Source: SMWC01 sp045561055 (lineage in GTDB: Bacteria > Pseudomonadota > Gammaproteobacteria > Steroidobacterales > Rariloculaceae). From it: 64,000 bases of DNA. Below the pieces are notes generated by a model. That model saw only the letters and a list, made by a program, of their open reading frames with translations. It made no database searches and had not been told where the DNA came from. Of this stretch, positions 34,219 to 43,849 are shown piece by piece; the first letter of the stretch is position 1, and each line of letters begins with the position of its first letter. The stretch is taken from the NCBI GenBank assembly GCA_045561055.1, contig JBJKYL010000013.1, positions 124,001-188,000 of the forward strand, in the 5' to 3' direction. The position numbers and the translations under genes were made by a program.

Positions 34219-35247
34219 ATGACCAGACATGCTTCTAAAGTTAGTAGTCGGTTTCTCTGCTCAATATTGGTAGTTTTGTTGGGCAATTCTGCGAACGGGC
34301 AGGAAATAAAGGTTGCTACAGTCGCGCCTGACGGGTCGGGCTGGATGCGCGAAATGAGGACTGGTGCGGATACTATCCATGAGCGTACTAACGGTCGGGT
34401 TACGATCAAATTTTATCCAGGCGGGGTTATGGGGAGCGACTCGCAGGTATTGCGGAAAATTCGTGTCGGACAGTTGCAAGGTGGAGCTTTTACCAGTGGA
34501 GGCATTGGAGAGCGTTACGCTGGATTAAACCTTTACGGTATTCCGTTGCTGTTTCATTCTCATGATGAAGTCGACTATGTTCGCGCGCGTCTTGACGCTG
34601 ATTTGGAGGCTGGTTTGAGGGAGGCTGGCTTTACAAGTTTCGGTTTCGTCGAGGGTGGTTTTGCGCAGTTCATGGCTAACGAGCCGATAAGTAGCGTAGA
34701 CGATATGCGGCGTCGCAAAGTGTGGAGCCCGGAAGGTGATCCTATCGGTTTTCGTGCGCTCGAAGTGATGGGGCTCTCTCCGGTTGCACTGCCACCGACT
34801 GACGTTTTAACGGGGCTACAGACGGGGCTACTAGATGTTGTTGCTGCTTCTCCCGTTGTAGCACTAGTGCTACAGTGGCACACAAAGGTTAAGTACGTAA
34901 CAGATTTGCCGATTGCCTATAGTCTTGGCGTTTTTGCTATAGATAATCGTGTGTTCGATAGTCTTTTGCGGGCAGATCAGGCATTAGTGAGAAACGTGAT
35001 GAGTGGTGTGATGAGTCGCCTGGATGCACAGACACGAATCGACAATCGGGAAGCGGAGACTGTGCTCTGGAATTCTGGTCTCGAGCTCGTTCCAGTACGA
35101 TCAGAGCAAGTATCAGGTTGGCGTAATACGATCGAAGGCCTTTATCCTGAGTTGGGGAATCGCCGCGATATCGACGCCGATATTCTAGACAAAATACTAG
35201 CCCTTTTAGAAGAGTACCGCGCAGGTGCTGGAGCGTCTCTGCTGTGA
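34219..35247 (+). CDS. TRAP transporter substrate-binding protein (DctP family)
   Basis: A 342-residue periplasmic binding protein with a signal peptide ending NSANGQ. The mature part opens EIKVATVAPDGSGWMREMRTGAD, and GRVTIKFYPGGVMGSD and the MRRRKVWSPEGDP segment with its carboxylate-binding arginine are DctP hallmarks. The ligand is probably an organic acid or similar small molecule but cannot be named. It partners with the TatT lipoprotein upstream and the two permeases downstream. The stop overlaps a GTG that may be the original dctQ start. Confidence 0.92.
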   Translation: MTRHASKVSSRFLCSILVVLLGNSANGQEIKVATVAPDGSGWMREMRTGADTIHERTNGRVTIKFYPGGVMGSDSQVLRKIRVGQLQGGAFTSGGIGERYAGLNLYGIPLLFHSHDEVDYVRARLDADLEAGLREAGFTSFGFVEGGFAQFMANEPISSVDDMRRRKVWSPEGDPIGFRALEVMGLSPVALPPTDVLTGLQTGLLDVVAASPVVALVLQWHTKVKYVTDLPIAYSLGVFAIDNRVFDSLLRADQALVRNVMSGVMSRLDAQTRIDNREAETVLWNSGLELVPVRSEQVSGWRNTIEGLYPELGNRRDIDADILDKILALLEEYRAGAGASLL

Positions 35248-35356
35248 CGGACGGAGTATCGGGTAACTGAATAGCTCCCGCGTTAATACTGGATTTCAGT
35301 CCTGGCTTTTACGCTTAGAACGTTGGGGCAGATGGCTAGAGAGTGCGCTGCTGACT

Positions 35357-35779
35357 TTGCTATTGTCGAGCCTAATAGTTCTCGCTAGCTCACAGATCCT
35401 TCTACGTAACGTGTTCTCCACTGGGTTGGTATGGGGGGACGGTTTAATACGTCTGATGGTTCTCTGGCTCGCTTTGGTTGGTGCGATAACAGCGAGTCGC
35501 GAGAACAAGCATATTAAGATCGATCTTCTAATGCGATGGCTGTCTAAGCCGCTGCAGAGATTGGCGGCGCTAACTACAGACATATTCACTGCTATTGTTA
35601 CCGGTTTGCTTGCCTGGCACTCATGGCGCTTTGTTCAGGAATCGAGATTTTATGGCGATTTGTTAATGGGCGACTGGCCGGCATGGATTTTTCAGCTGAT
35701 ATTACCGGTCGGCTTCTTTTTAATTTGCTGTCGCTATGTGCTAAGGGCTATCAACGAACTGCGCGGAAGTAAGACGTGA
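35357..35779 (+). CDS. TRAP transporter small permease (DctQ family), start uncertain
   Basis: The small four-helix permease subunit. From the first canonical start (TTG at 35357) it is 140 residues: LIVLASSQILLRNVF, the family-specific RENKHIKIDLLMRWL and two further helices. The reading frame is open back to 35267 and encodes RLERWGRWLESALLTLL, which completes the expected N-terminus and first helix, but contains no ATG, GTG or TTG. A GTG overlapping the dctP stop (35244) lies in a different frame and ends at 35270. Either a one-base indel or a CTG start at 35267 is likely. The stop overlaps the dctM start by four bases. Confidence 0.85.
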   Translation: MLLSSLIVLASSQILLRNVFSTGLVWGDGLIRLMVLWLALVGAITASRENKHIKIDLLMRWLSKPLQRLAALTTDIFTAIVTGLLAWHSWRFVQESRFYGDLLMGDWPAWIFQLILPVGFFLICCRYVLRAINELRGSKT

Positions 35780-37032
35780 TTTTGACGGGATTAATTCTTC
35801 TTGTACTGGCACTGCTAGGGGCGCCGTTGTTCGCGATTATTGCTGCGAGTGCGATGGTAGGTTTCTATAGGGCTGAAGTCGACCTTGCTCTGATGGGGAT
35901 CGAGATTTTCGGTCTTGCAGAAATGCCAATTCTTGTAGCGATTCCGTTGTTTACTTTTTCGGGTTTCTTGCTTAGCGAAAGTAAATCTCCGCAGCGGCTT
36001 GTTGCGTTGTCTCAAGCTTTGCTCGGATGGTTGCCCGGTGGTCTCGCTATGGTATGCCTAGCAACCTGCGCCTTGTTTACCGCTTTTACCGGAGCGTCAG
36101 GGGTGACGATTATTGCGTTAGGAGCATTGTTCTATCCTGCTTTGTCGCGGGCTGGTTACGATGACCGTTTTAGCCTAGGTTTAATCACAACCTCCGGTAG
36201 TCTAGGTCTTCTCTTCGCGCCTTCATTACCTTTGATTCTCTACGGTGTTGTTGCCGGAGCGTCTATCGATGATTTATTTCTTGCCGGTATATTTCCTGGG
36301 TTGCTCATGGTGCTTTTATTGTGTGTCTATAGCTTTTTTATTAGTCGTAGCATCCGGACATCACTTGTTGATGCGTCAGGGAAGGAAGTGCTTGCTTCGC
36401 TGAGAGAGTCAGCTTGGGAGTTACCATTGCCGATCGTTGTGCTAGGCGGTATTTACAGCGGTTACTTTGCCGTTTCTGAGGCGGCCGCGGTGACTGCTCT
36501 ATATGTTGTTTTCGTAGAAATAATCGTCCGTCGGGAGGTTCGCTGGGCTAGTCTCCCTAAAATCATGCGCGAATCGATGGTGCTCGTTGGTGCAATTTTC
36601 ATGATTCTGGGTATGTCGCTGGCCTCGACTAACTACATGATTTATGCCGGCGTTCCAGAGAGGCTTTTCACGATAGTTGATACTTACGTTGCAGGACCAG
36701 GGTCTTTTCTTCTCGCGTTGATTATCTTCCTTCTTATTCTTGGCGCAATCCTCGATATCTTTTCTGCGATCGTTCTCGTTGTCCCTCTAGTACTGCCGGT
36801 AGCCATAGAGTATGGAATTCATCCGATTCATCTGGGTATCGTTTTTCTAGCGACTATGGAGTTAGGTTATCTTACGCCGCCTGTTGGTTTGAACCTTTTT
36901 ATCGCGAGTTTCCGATTCGAGAGGAGCATTGCCGATATATATCGGGCGACGTTACCATTTTTCTTAGTCTTGTTGATCACCGTCTTTGTTATCGCGTACT
37001 GGCCTGTTTTGTCGCTCGTACTGGTAGAGTAG
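35776..37032 (+). CDS. TRAP transporter large permease (DctM family)
   Basis: The main membrane channel of the TRAP system, using a sodium gradient. The 418-residue protein has about 12 hydrophobic segments. Family motifs are present: IPLFTFSGFLLSES, TGASGVTIIALGALFYPAL, and a C-terminal ELGYLTPPVGLNLF. The GTG start overlaps the dctQ stop (GTGA), so the two are translationally coupled. Confidence 0.94.
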   Translation: MILTGLILLVLALLGAPLFAIIAASAMVGFYRAEVDLALMGIEIFGLAEMPILVAIPLFTFSGFLLSESKSPQRLVALSQALLGWLPGGLAMVCLATCALFTAFTGASGVTIIALGALFYPALSRAGYDDRFSLGLITTSGSLGLLFAPSLPLILYGVVAGASIDDLFLAGIFPGLLMVLLLCVYSFFISRSIRTSLVDASGKEVLASLRESAWELPLPIVVLGGIYSGYFAVSEAAAVTALYVVFVEIIVRREVRWASLPKIMRESMVLVGAIFMILGMSLASTNYMIYAGVPERLFTIVDTYVAGPGSFLLALIIFLLILGAILDIFSAIVLVVPLVLPVAIEYGIHPIHLGIVFLATMELGYLTPPVGLNLFIASFRFERSIADIYRATLPFFLVLLITVFVIAYWPVLSLVLVE

Positions 37033-37071
37033 TACGGTAACGTTCGACGTTTTGTTCTAGAGGTGTGGCTT

Positions 37072-38934
37072 GTGTGGAATCTATTGCGACCGATTATTGG
37101 ACTATTCTGGACCCTTTGGGGGGTATTGGATGGCCTGCGTAAAGTTCTAAGTCTTACTTTTCTTTTGGGGTTGGTGATATTCGTTCTAGCAGCAGTGGAG
37201 CCGGACAATGCCGCCGTTCCTCAAAACGTGGCATTGGTTTTGACTCCCAAAGGCGCGCTGGTAGAGCAACTCTCCGGCGACCCAATCGATCGTGCAATCG
37301 CGAAAGCACGCGGGCTCCAGCAGCAGGAGGTGCTAGTCAAAGACCTGATCGATACGATTCATGTGGCTAAGGACGACGATCGAATAGCGTTGCTCGTCTT
37401 GGATTTGGAGGGGCTTAGCGGCGGTGGACTCAGTAAGCTACAGGATATAGCAGATGAGATTATTCTCTTCAAGGCAAGTGGTAAGAAGGTCATAGCATTT
37501 GGCGACGGTTTCACTCGTAGTCAGTATTATCTTGCGGCTCATGCAGATGAGATCTACATGCATCCGATGGGTTTTGTCTATATCGATGGCTATAGTCGTT
37601 ATATGCCGTACTATCGAACCGCGATAGAAAACCTCTCGATTGATTTTAATGTGTGGACAGTTGGCGAATATAAGTCTTTCGTCGAACCGATAACACGAGA
37701 TGGCATGTCGGATGATGATCGGGAGGCAGCTAGCGAGTATCTCGGTGCCCTGTGGAATGCCTATCAGGCTGATGTTACTGCGGCCAGAGGGCTCAATGGT
37801 TCAGCATTACAGAGATATGCAGATAATGCGGTTGAACTTTTGAAAGAGGCAAATGGTGATTCTGCCCGGATGGCGCTTGATTATGGTCTCGTAGATGAGT
37901 TGTTAGCGCAAGATGAGATCAACGCAAGACTCAAGGCATTGGTTGGCGGTAATGAAGAAGATGCTAATGCTGATAATTTTTCTTCCATTGGTCACGATTT
38001 CTATCTTAGAGCTATCCAGAGAAATGGGATGGAGTTAGCGGCTGAGAATAGTGTAGGCGTTATTGTTGCGTCGGGAGTGATTCTCGATGGGTCACAAGCC
38101 CCGGGAACGATTGGTGGTGATTCGACAGCAGCTCTAATTAGACGCGCAACAAATAACGATCAAGTCGATGCGCTAGTTCTTCGTGTGGATAGTTCAGGTG
38201 GAAGTGCTTTTGCCTCTGAGGTTGTCCTTCGAGAACTCGAGGTTTTTCAGGAAAGTGGTCGTCCGCTAGTAGTATCAATGGGTAGTGTTGCCGCGTCTGG
38301 CGGCTACTGGATATCGATGAGCGCTAATGAAATCTGGGCAAGTCCGACGACGCTCACTGGCTCAATAGGCATTGGTGCGACGCTACCGACATTTCAGCGC
38401 TCCTTAAATCGGTTGGGCATTAATGTTGATGGAACAGGAACGACAGCGATTGCTGGACAACTCAACCCGATGCGCGAACTGGGTCCTGAGTTAGTTTCAA
38501 TTATTGGGCAATCGATCCAGCATGGTTATGATCAATTTGTCTCAAAAGTTGCGCGCCATCGTGATAAGTCAGTAGAAGCGATCGACGAAGTCGCACGCGG
38601 CCGCGTCTGGATAGCGACGGATGCCCAGGATCACGGGTTGATAGACCATCTGGGAAACCTTGGGGATGCGATAGCTTCTGCAGCTGAGCTTGCTGGTTTA
38701 GAGAACGATCAGTATGAGGTGATCTATCTTGAGAAAAGGCTGGAGTTCACCGAGCGTATAGCACTCCAGTTAGCGATATCTTTCTCACCACTTATAGATG
38801 TATTAGGCCTCGACGTCACGTTTCCGTTCGAGTTCCAGCAATTAGTGGGTGCTCTAGTTGAGCCGTTCAAGATGCTTGATCGACTCAACGATCCACGAGA
38901 TATTTACGCTTACTGTTTCTGTGATGTGCGTTAG
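37072..38934 (+). CDS. sppA: Signal peptide peptidase SppA, 67K type
   Basis: A membrane-bound serine protease that degrades cleaved signal peptides. The 620-residue tandem-domain protein has an N-terminal membrane anchor (about residues 22-43). The catalytic lysine is in GEYKSFVEPITRDGMS (near 201) and the serine is in VAASGGYWIS (near 408), close to their E. coli positions. I chose the GTG at 37072, eight bases after TAGAGG; a GTG at 37063 is also in frame but sits on top of that site. It is downstream of the TRAP genes and could be cotranscribed. Confidence 0.94.
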   Translation: MWNLLRPIIGLFWTLWGVLDGLRKVLSLTFLLGLVIFVLAAVEPDNAAVPQNVALVLTPKGALVEQLSGDPIDRAIAKARGLQQQEVLVKDLIDTIHVAKDDDRIALLVLDLEGLSGGGLSKLQDIADEIILFKASGKKVIAFGDGFTRSQYYLAAHADEIYMHPMGFVYIDGYSRYMPYYRTAIENLSIDFNVWTVGEYKSFVEPITRDGMSDDDREAASEYLGALWNAYQADVTAARGLNGSALQRYADNAVELLKEANGDSARMALDYGLVDELLAQDEINARLKALVGGNEEDANADNFSSIGHDFYLRAIQRNGMELAAENSVGVIVASGVILDGSQAPGTIGGDSTAALIRRATNNDQVDALVLRVDSSGGSAFASEVVLRELEVFQESGRPLVVSMGSVAASGGYWISMSANEIWASPTTLTGSIGIGATLPTFQRSLNRLGINVDGTGTTAIAGQLNPMRELGPELVSIIGQSIQHGYDQFVSKVARHRDKSVEAIDEVARGRVWIATDAQDHGLIDHLGNLGDAIASAAELAGLENDQYEVIYLEKRLEFTERIALQLAISFSPLIDVLGLDVTFPFEFQQLVGALVEPFKMLDRLNDPRDIYAYCFCDVR

Positions 38935-38998
38935 CCGTAAAGTTTGGCAATAGAGCTATCACTTTCTAGGGTAGAATTCAATCTACTATATGGGATAG

Positions 38999-39493
38999 TT
39001 AAGAATTCTTCGGGTAGTCGTAAAATCCGAGTTTCGCGTTGACCTTTTTAATCTTTGACCATTTTGTGGTCGAGAAATCAATTACGACAATTCCGCTCGT
39101 CTTTAGATTGCGTACTTTTAACGATGGCAGTAGTTGATTTATTAGTTCTGTTAGACCTGGATTATGGCCAATGACCATGATCTCAGAGAAATTTTGTGCC
39201 TGCTCGTAGACAGCCTCCAAAATCGTTTCGGGTGGTGCTAAATAGAGTTTTTTCTCGATGTGAAGAGACTTTGTCGGATATTTTAATGCCTGCGCAATCA
39301 GAGTCGCAGTTTGATGTGCCCTGGTAGCAGAGCTTGTGAGGATAAGCGATGGGCACATTTTGCGAACAGCTAGTTTTTGGCCTATTTGTGAGGCATCGTG
39401 GTTTCCGCGATCCGACAATGTTCTGTCATGATCAGGACGTCCTAGTTCAGTCCAGCTCGCCTTTGCGTGTCGAACTAATACCAGTCGTTTCAC
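38999..39493 (-). CDS. sixA: Histidine phosphatase SixA-like
   Basis: A 164-residue phosphohistidine phosphatase of the SixA branch. The catalytic RHG-type motif is LVLVRHAKASW (His9), and the second histidine is in VIGHNPGLTEL. SixA dephosphorylates phosphohistidine domains in E. coli, but the substrate here is unknown. It is 12 bases after sufT and so is probably the last gene of the SUF operon, an unusual partner. Confidence 0.9.
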   Translation of the reverse strand: MKRLVLVRHAKASWTELGRPDHDRTLSDRGNHDASQIGQKLAVRKMCPSLILTSSATRAHQTATLIAQALKYPTKSLHIEKKLYLAPPETILEAVYEQAQNFSEIMVIGHNPGLTELINQLLPSLKVRNLKTSGIVVIDFSTTKWSKIKKVNAKLGFYDYPKNS

Positions 39494-39505
39494 GTATGCG
39501 GGGCG

Positions 39506-40057
39506 CTAGAGCAGACCAGCTTCGAGCCGTGCTTCTTCTGACATCATTGACTGATTCCAGGGTGGATCAAACACTAGTCTGACTTCAGCATAGCCTATGG
39601 TTGGCACTATCTCTATTTTTTCACGAACATCTTCCATTAGAATGTCGCCCATTCCACAGCCCGGTGCCGTGAGAGTCATTTCAACCTCTACAATTCGCTG
39701 TCCCGAATTGTTTATTGCGATATCGCATCGGTAGATCAGGCCGAGGTCGACAATGTTGATAGGGATTTCAGGATCGAAGCAGGTTTTGAGTTGTTGCCAG
39801 ATAACCGATTCAAGTTCTTCGTCAGTTGCGTTGGAAGGGATTTCAGGGGGGCGCAATGGTTCTTTACCGATCGCGTCCGCGTCGATACCAGCGATCCGAA
39901 ATAGGTTGCCTTCGATATAAATCGTGAAGCTACCGCCTAGCGCCTGAGTAATAAATCCCGATGTTCCTTCCGGTAACGTTACTTCCTCGCCAGCAGGAAT
40001 AACTACTGCGGAACATTCTCGTGAGAATACGATAGTTTCACTTTGAGGGTAATACAT
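39506..40057 (-). CDS. sufT: Iron-sulfur assembly protein SufT (MIP18/DUF59)
   Basis: The 183-residue protein has an N-terminal extension (about residues 1-70) typical of SufT and a C-terminal MIP18 domain with CFDPEIPINIVDLGLIY and MTLTAPGCGMGD. SufT helps iron-sulfur cluster maturation or transfer to targets. The conserved cysteine in PGCGM is kept. It is three bases after sufU and 12 before sixA. Confidence 0.93.
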   Translation of the reverse strand: MYYPQSETIVFSRECSAVVIPAGEEVTLPEGTSGFITQALGGSFTIYIEGNLFRIAGIDADAIGKEPLRPPEIPSNATDEELESVIWQQLKTCFDPEIPINIVDLGLIYRCDIAINNSGQRIVEVEMTLTAPGCGMGDILMEDVREKIEIVPTIGYAEVRLVFDPPWNQSMMSEEARLEAGLL

Positions 40058-40060
40058 GGC

Positions 40061-40513
40061 TCACTCTGTTGAAACGTTGTCGCTAGAATCGGTCAGCGCA
40101 TTTTTAAGGGCGTGCCATGCGAGGCTCGCGCATTTTATTCGAGTTGGATATTCTCGAACGCCGGATAATGCAGCGAGTTTTTCCAGATCGTCGGCCTTTC
40201 TACTATCGTAATCGTTTGCGGTAAGCATATCGTGAACTTTGTTAAAAAGATTTAGATTGTCTTGTCGTGATATGCCCCGCACTCTCTCAGTCATTAGGGA
40301 TGATGAAGCAACTGAGATTGCGCATCCAGTTCCGGTAAAGCTGATATCTTCGACAGTATCACCATCTATTTTAACGTAGAGTGTGATGCGATCGCCGCAA
40401 AGTGGATTTACGCCCTCTACGACTCGGTTGGCATCTTCCAGCTCGCCAAAATTACGGGGTGTTCGGTTGTGATCGAGGATGACTTCACGATAGAGGTCCT
40501 GAAGGTCGTTCAT
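40061..40513 (-). CDS. sufU: SUF scaffold or sulfurtransferase SufU
   Basis: The 150-residue SufU/NifU-like protein accepts sulfur from SufS through a zinc-bound cysteine. It has LYREVILDHNRTPRNFG, the first conserved motif NPLCGD, the second GTGCAISVASSSLM and the third KCASLAWHAL. The insertion between the second and third motifs is typical of SufU rather than IscU. It overlaps sufS by four bases. It stands in for SufE, which is absent. Confidence 0.94.
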   Translation of the reverse strand: MNDLQDLYREVILDHNRTPRNFGELEDANRVVEGVNPLCGDRITLYVKIDGDTVEDISFTGTGCAISVASSSLMTERVRGISRQDNLNLFNKVHDMLTANDYDSRKADDLEKLAALSGVREYPTRIKCASLAWHALKNALTDSSDNVSTE

Positions 40514-41772
40514 AAAAAGATCTCCAGAGCTCGTCGTAGACTAGACAAAAGCTTGTCGACGTCGTCGTGATTGTTATAAAGAGCAAAAGATGCGCGTGCC
40601 ATGGCGGGTACGCCAAAGAATGTCATAATCGGCATAGCGCAATGATGGCCTGTACGAATAGCGACACCTTCTTGATCGACTATTGTACCGAGATCATGCG
40701 CGTGAATATTATCGAACATAAACGACAGTACACTTGCCTTATTAGCGGCCATACCGAATATTTTTACTCCAGAAAACTTTAGAAGTTCTTCAGTGGCGTG
40801 TTCGAGTAGTGCATGTTCGTGCGTAGCCAGTGCGTCAAAGTCGATGTTACTTAAGTAATCGACCGCGGCGCCCAGGCCTATAGCGCCTGTAATATTTGGT
40901 GTGCCGGCTTCGAATTTATGAGGTAGCGTGTTATACGTGATCTCGTTGAAGCTTACCGTGAGTATCATCTCACCACCGCCTTGATAAGGAGGCATCTTCT
41001 CCATTAGCTCTTGCCTTCCATAGAGAATCCCTATGCCGGTTGGTCCGAACATTTTGTGTCCAGAGAGTGAGTAGAAATCGCAGTTTAAGGCCTGCACATC
41101 TACTCTCATATGAGGCATAGCCTGGGCACCATCGACGGAGACCAATGCACCAGCAGAATGTGCTTCATCAATTAATTCACGTAGAGGGTTAATTGTGCCC
41201 AAAGCATTGGAAACATGGCCGAGTGCGACAATCTTAGTGTTTTTGTTGAGGCAGGCAGAAAATCTTTCTCTATCAATCTCTCCGGTAGAAGTTATAGGTG
41301 CTGGAACCAAACAGGCGCCGAGCCGTTCGCAGATCAGCTGCCAGGGAACGATATTCGAGTGATGTTCTAACTGGGTAACGACCACCTCGTCGCCTGGTTT
41401 CAGTATTGTTTGTCCGAGACTGGATGCGACTAGATTGATTGATTCGGTCGTGCCTCGGGTAAAAATAATTTCATTATCATTTCTTGCGTTGAGGTATGCA
41501 CGAATCTTACTTCTCGCGCCCTCGTATGCGTCGGTTGATCGTTGACTCAGTTGGTGTACCCCACGATGAACATTAGCGTGGTTGTACTGTTCGTGATGGA
41601 GCATTGCATCGATAACTGCCTTTGGACGCTGCGAAGTCGCGGCGCTATCGAGATAGGTTAGAGGGTTTCCGTTGATCTCTTGGTTCAGAACGGGAAAATC
41701 TGATCTCAGTGATCCAATATCCGTCACAAGTTTCGCGTCGACAAGTTTTTTTTGGTTGCTGGAGACACTCAT
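40510..41772 (-). CDS. sufS: Cysteine desulfurase SufS
   Basis: A class II PLP-dependent cysteine desulfurase that supplies sulfur for cluster assembly. The 420-residue protein has TRGTTESINLVA, the PLP lysine in LSGHKMFGPTGIG and the catalytic cysteine in RTGHHCAMPIM. Start and stop overlap the neighbouring sufD and sufU by four bases each, pointing to coupled translation. Confidence 0.97.
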   Translation of the reverse strand: MSVSSNQKKLVDAKLVTDIGSLRSDFPVLNQEINGNPLTYLDSAATSQRPKAVIDAMLHHEQYNHANVHRGVHQLSQRSTDAYEGARSKIRAYLNARNDNEIIFTRGTTESINLVASSLGQTILKPGDEVVVTQLEHHSNIVPWQLICERLGACLVPAPITSTGEIDRERFSACLNKNTKIVALGHVSNALGTINPLRELIDEAHSAGALVSVDGAQAMPHMRVDVQALNCDFYSLSGHKMFGPTGIGILYGRQELMEKMPPYQGGGEMILTVSFNEITYNTLPHKFEAGTPNITGAIGLGAAVDYLSNIDFDALATHEHALLEHATEELLKFSGVKIFGMAANKASVLSFMFDNIHAHDLGTIVDQEGVAIRTGHHCAMPIMTFFGVPAMARASFALYNNHDDVDKLLSSLRRALEIFL

Positions 41773-43079
41773 AGCAGTTCATCCCACTGCTGTCTCCCCG
41801 GAAGGCGCTGTAATATCTCGCGCATAACGCGTTCTTTGAGTTCAGGTATTTGCAGGCGATTTATAATTTGATTTGCGAATGCAAACGTTAGTAGTCCTCG
41901 CGCAGCTGTCTCATCAACTCCCCGGGCACGTAGATAGAAAAGCTGTTCTTCATCGAGCTGCCCGACAGTTGCGCCGTGCGTGCATTTTACATCATCCGCA
42001 TATATCTCTAGTTCTGGTTTCGTATTAATCTCGCCGCGTTCTGACAGAAGAAGATTATCGCTAGACTGTTGGGCGTCGATTTTTTGTGCGTTTTTCTGAA
42101 CGACTACTTTACCATTGAATACTCCGCGTCCCCGATCACCGATGATGCTTCTGAATGCTTGCTGACTAACTGTCCTAGGTTCAATATGGTTAATATGGAT
42201 GTGATTGTCGACATGCTGTCCGTTGTTGGCGATAGACAAACCGAACAAATTACAGCTCGCCCCTGGGCCAGCTAGGTCGATGTGGACATCGTTTCTTACT
42301 AGAGATCCGCCGAGATCCACATATCCTAGTTCAAGATTAGAATCTGCAGCCAGTTTACTAGACAGTAGCTCTGTGTGTAATTGCGTTTCAGACTCGTCCT
42401 GTATGCGATAGAGTCGGAGTGTTGACCCTACTTCTTGCGTGATCTGAGTAACTGCGTTCGTCCATGAGATACTTGGAGTGGAACCGATAAAATGTTGAAT
42501 TACCTGAAGCTGGGCACCGGGCTTTAGGTTAATGACAACACGTGGTTGTTGAGTTATAGATGGTTCGTTACTAGCAACGAAAATCAGATGAAGAGGCGCG
42601 GTGATTACTGTATCAGCTGCAACCTGAAGGTAAATGCCTCCCGCAGAAAATGCTGTATTCAGTGCCGCGAGAGGCATACCTTCATAGAAGGCGCTTGTCG
42701 AAGATCGTATGCTGTGCTCGGCGGTTTCATAAAGATTCGCAATTTCCATTTCATGCGTTGCAGGTAGCGGTCCAAAAGAGTTTTTAAGATATCCATCAAT
42801 AAACACAATCGATTTCGCGTCCTTAGCTAAACCGAGGCTATCTACCTGCTGCTTTGCATGCGAAATTGTATTTGCCGATGGTAAAGCTGGGATTGGATCG
42901 TATTCTGCAGAAGAAATTGTTTTTAGGTCTGTGTAACGCCAATCTTCCCACTTGCGTGTAGGATAGCCCGAAGAGTTAAAGCTTAACATCGCCTTTTGGC
43001 GTGCTACACGCATTGTTTCAGTCCCCGGTAATTCTTGGATCCGGGCGCGAAACTGTTCCTGGAGGAAAGCTTGTGTCAT
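41769..43079 (-). CDS. sufD: SUF assembly protein SufD
   Basis: SufD forms the SufBC2D scaffold with SufB and SufC. The 436-residue protein has an all-beta core and the C-terminal block DDVKCTHGATVGQLDEEQLFYLRARG, which holds the functional histidine. It overlaps sufC and sufS by four bases. The order B-C-D-S is standard. Confidence 0.96.
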   Translation of the reverse strand: MTQAFLQEQFRARIQELPGTETMRVARQKAMLSFNSSGYPTRKWEDWRYTDLKTISSAEYDPIPALPSANTISHAKQQVDSLGLAKDAKSIVFIDGYLKNSFGPLPATHEMEIANLYETAEHSIRSSTSAFYEGMPLAALNTAFSAGGIYLQVAADTVITAPLHLIFVASNEPSITQQPRVVINLKPGAQLQVIQHFIGSTPSISWTNAVTQITQEVGSTLRLYRIQDESETQLHTELLSSKLAADSNLELGYVDLGGSLVRNDVHIDLAGPGASCNLFGLSIANNGQHVDNHIHINHIEPRTVSQQAFRSIIGDRGRGVFNGKVVVQKNAQKIDAQQSSDNLLLSERGEINTKPELEIYADDVKCTHGATVGQLDEEQLFYLRARGVDETAARGLLTFAFANQIINRLQIPELKERVMREILQRLPGRQQWDELL

Positions 43080-43831
43080 ATGTTTTCAGGCTTGCTCTGG
43101 ACCCAGTCGTAGCCCCGTTTGTCGAGCTCGCCTGCCAGGCTGCTATCGCCACTTTTCGCGATTTTTCCTTCAGACAATACGTGCACAAAGTCCGGGACGA
43201 CATATTCTAGTAGGCGTTCGTAGTGGGTGACTAGAATCATTGCGTTATTTGGGCTGCGAAGACTATTCATTCCAGCAGCGACAACTTTAAGTGCGTCTAC
43301 ATCGAGCCCGGAGTCAGTTTCGTCTAGTACTGCGAGCGTCGGTTGAAGGACTAGCATCTGTAAGATTTCGTTGCGCTTCTTTTCGCCGCCGGAGAACCCT
43401 TCGTTAACGCTACGGGTTAAGAATTCTTTGGGAATCTGCATAAGTTCAATTTTTTCCTTAATTATCTTCATGAACTCGAAAGCGTCGATCTCGTTCTCGC
43501 CGCGCGCGGCTCGTTGCGCATTCAGTGCCGCTTTTAATAAGTAGGTGTTATTGACTCCTGGGATTTCGATGGGATACTGAAAGCCGAGGAATAATCCAGC
43601 TCGAGCGCGGTCTTCTGCTGGCATAGACAGAAGGTCCTGGCCACTATAGGTGATAGAACCTTTTATAATTCGATAGTCCTCACGGCCTGCGATGACCTGG
43701 GCTAACGTGCTTTTGCCGGAGCCATTCGGGCCCATGATTGCATGCACCTCGCCTGCGTTGACTGACAGAGTAAGGCCGTTCAGGATAGTGTGTTCTTCTA
43801 CACACACGTGCAAATTATTTATTTCCAACAT
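43076..43831 (-). CDS. sufC: SUF ATPase SufC
   Basis: The ABC-type ATPase of the SufBCD complex, cytoplasmic and not a transporter. The 251-residue protein has Walker A MGPNGSGKSTL, the family-specific FLGFQYPIEIPGV, the signature EGFSGGEKKRNEI and Walker B LAVLDETDSGLD. It follows sufB after 18 bases. Confidence 0.97.
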   Translation of the reverse strand: MLEINNLHVCVEEHTILNGLTLSVNAGEVHAIMGPNGSGKSTLAQVIAGREDYRIIKGSITYSGQDLLSMPAEDRARAGLFLGFQYPIEIPGVNNTYLLKAALNAQRAARGENEIDAFEFMKIIKEKIELMQIPKEFLTRSVNEGFSGGEKKRNEILQMLVLQPTLAVLDETDSGLDVDALKVVAAGMNSLRSPNNAMILVTHYERLLEYVVPDFVHVLSEGKIAKSGDSSLAGELDKRGYDWVQSKPENI

Positions 43832-43849
43832 TTATTATAACTCCGGCCG

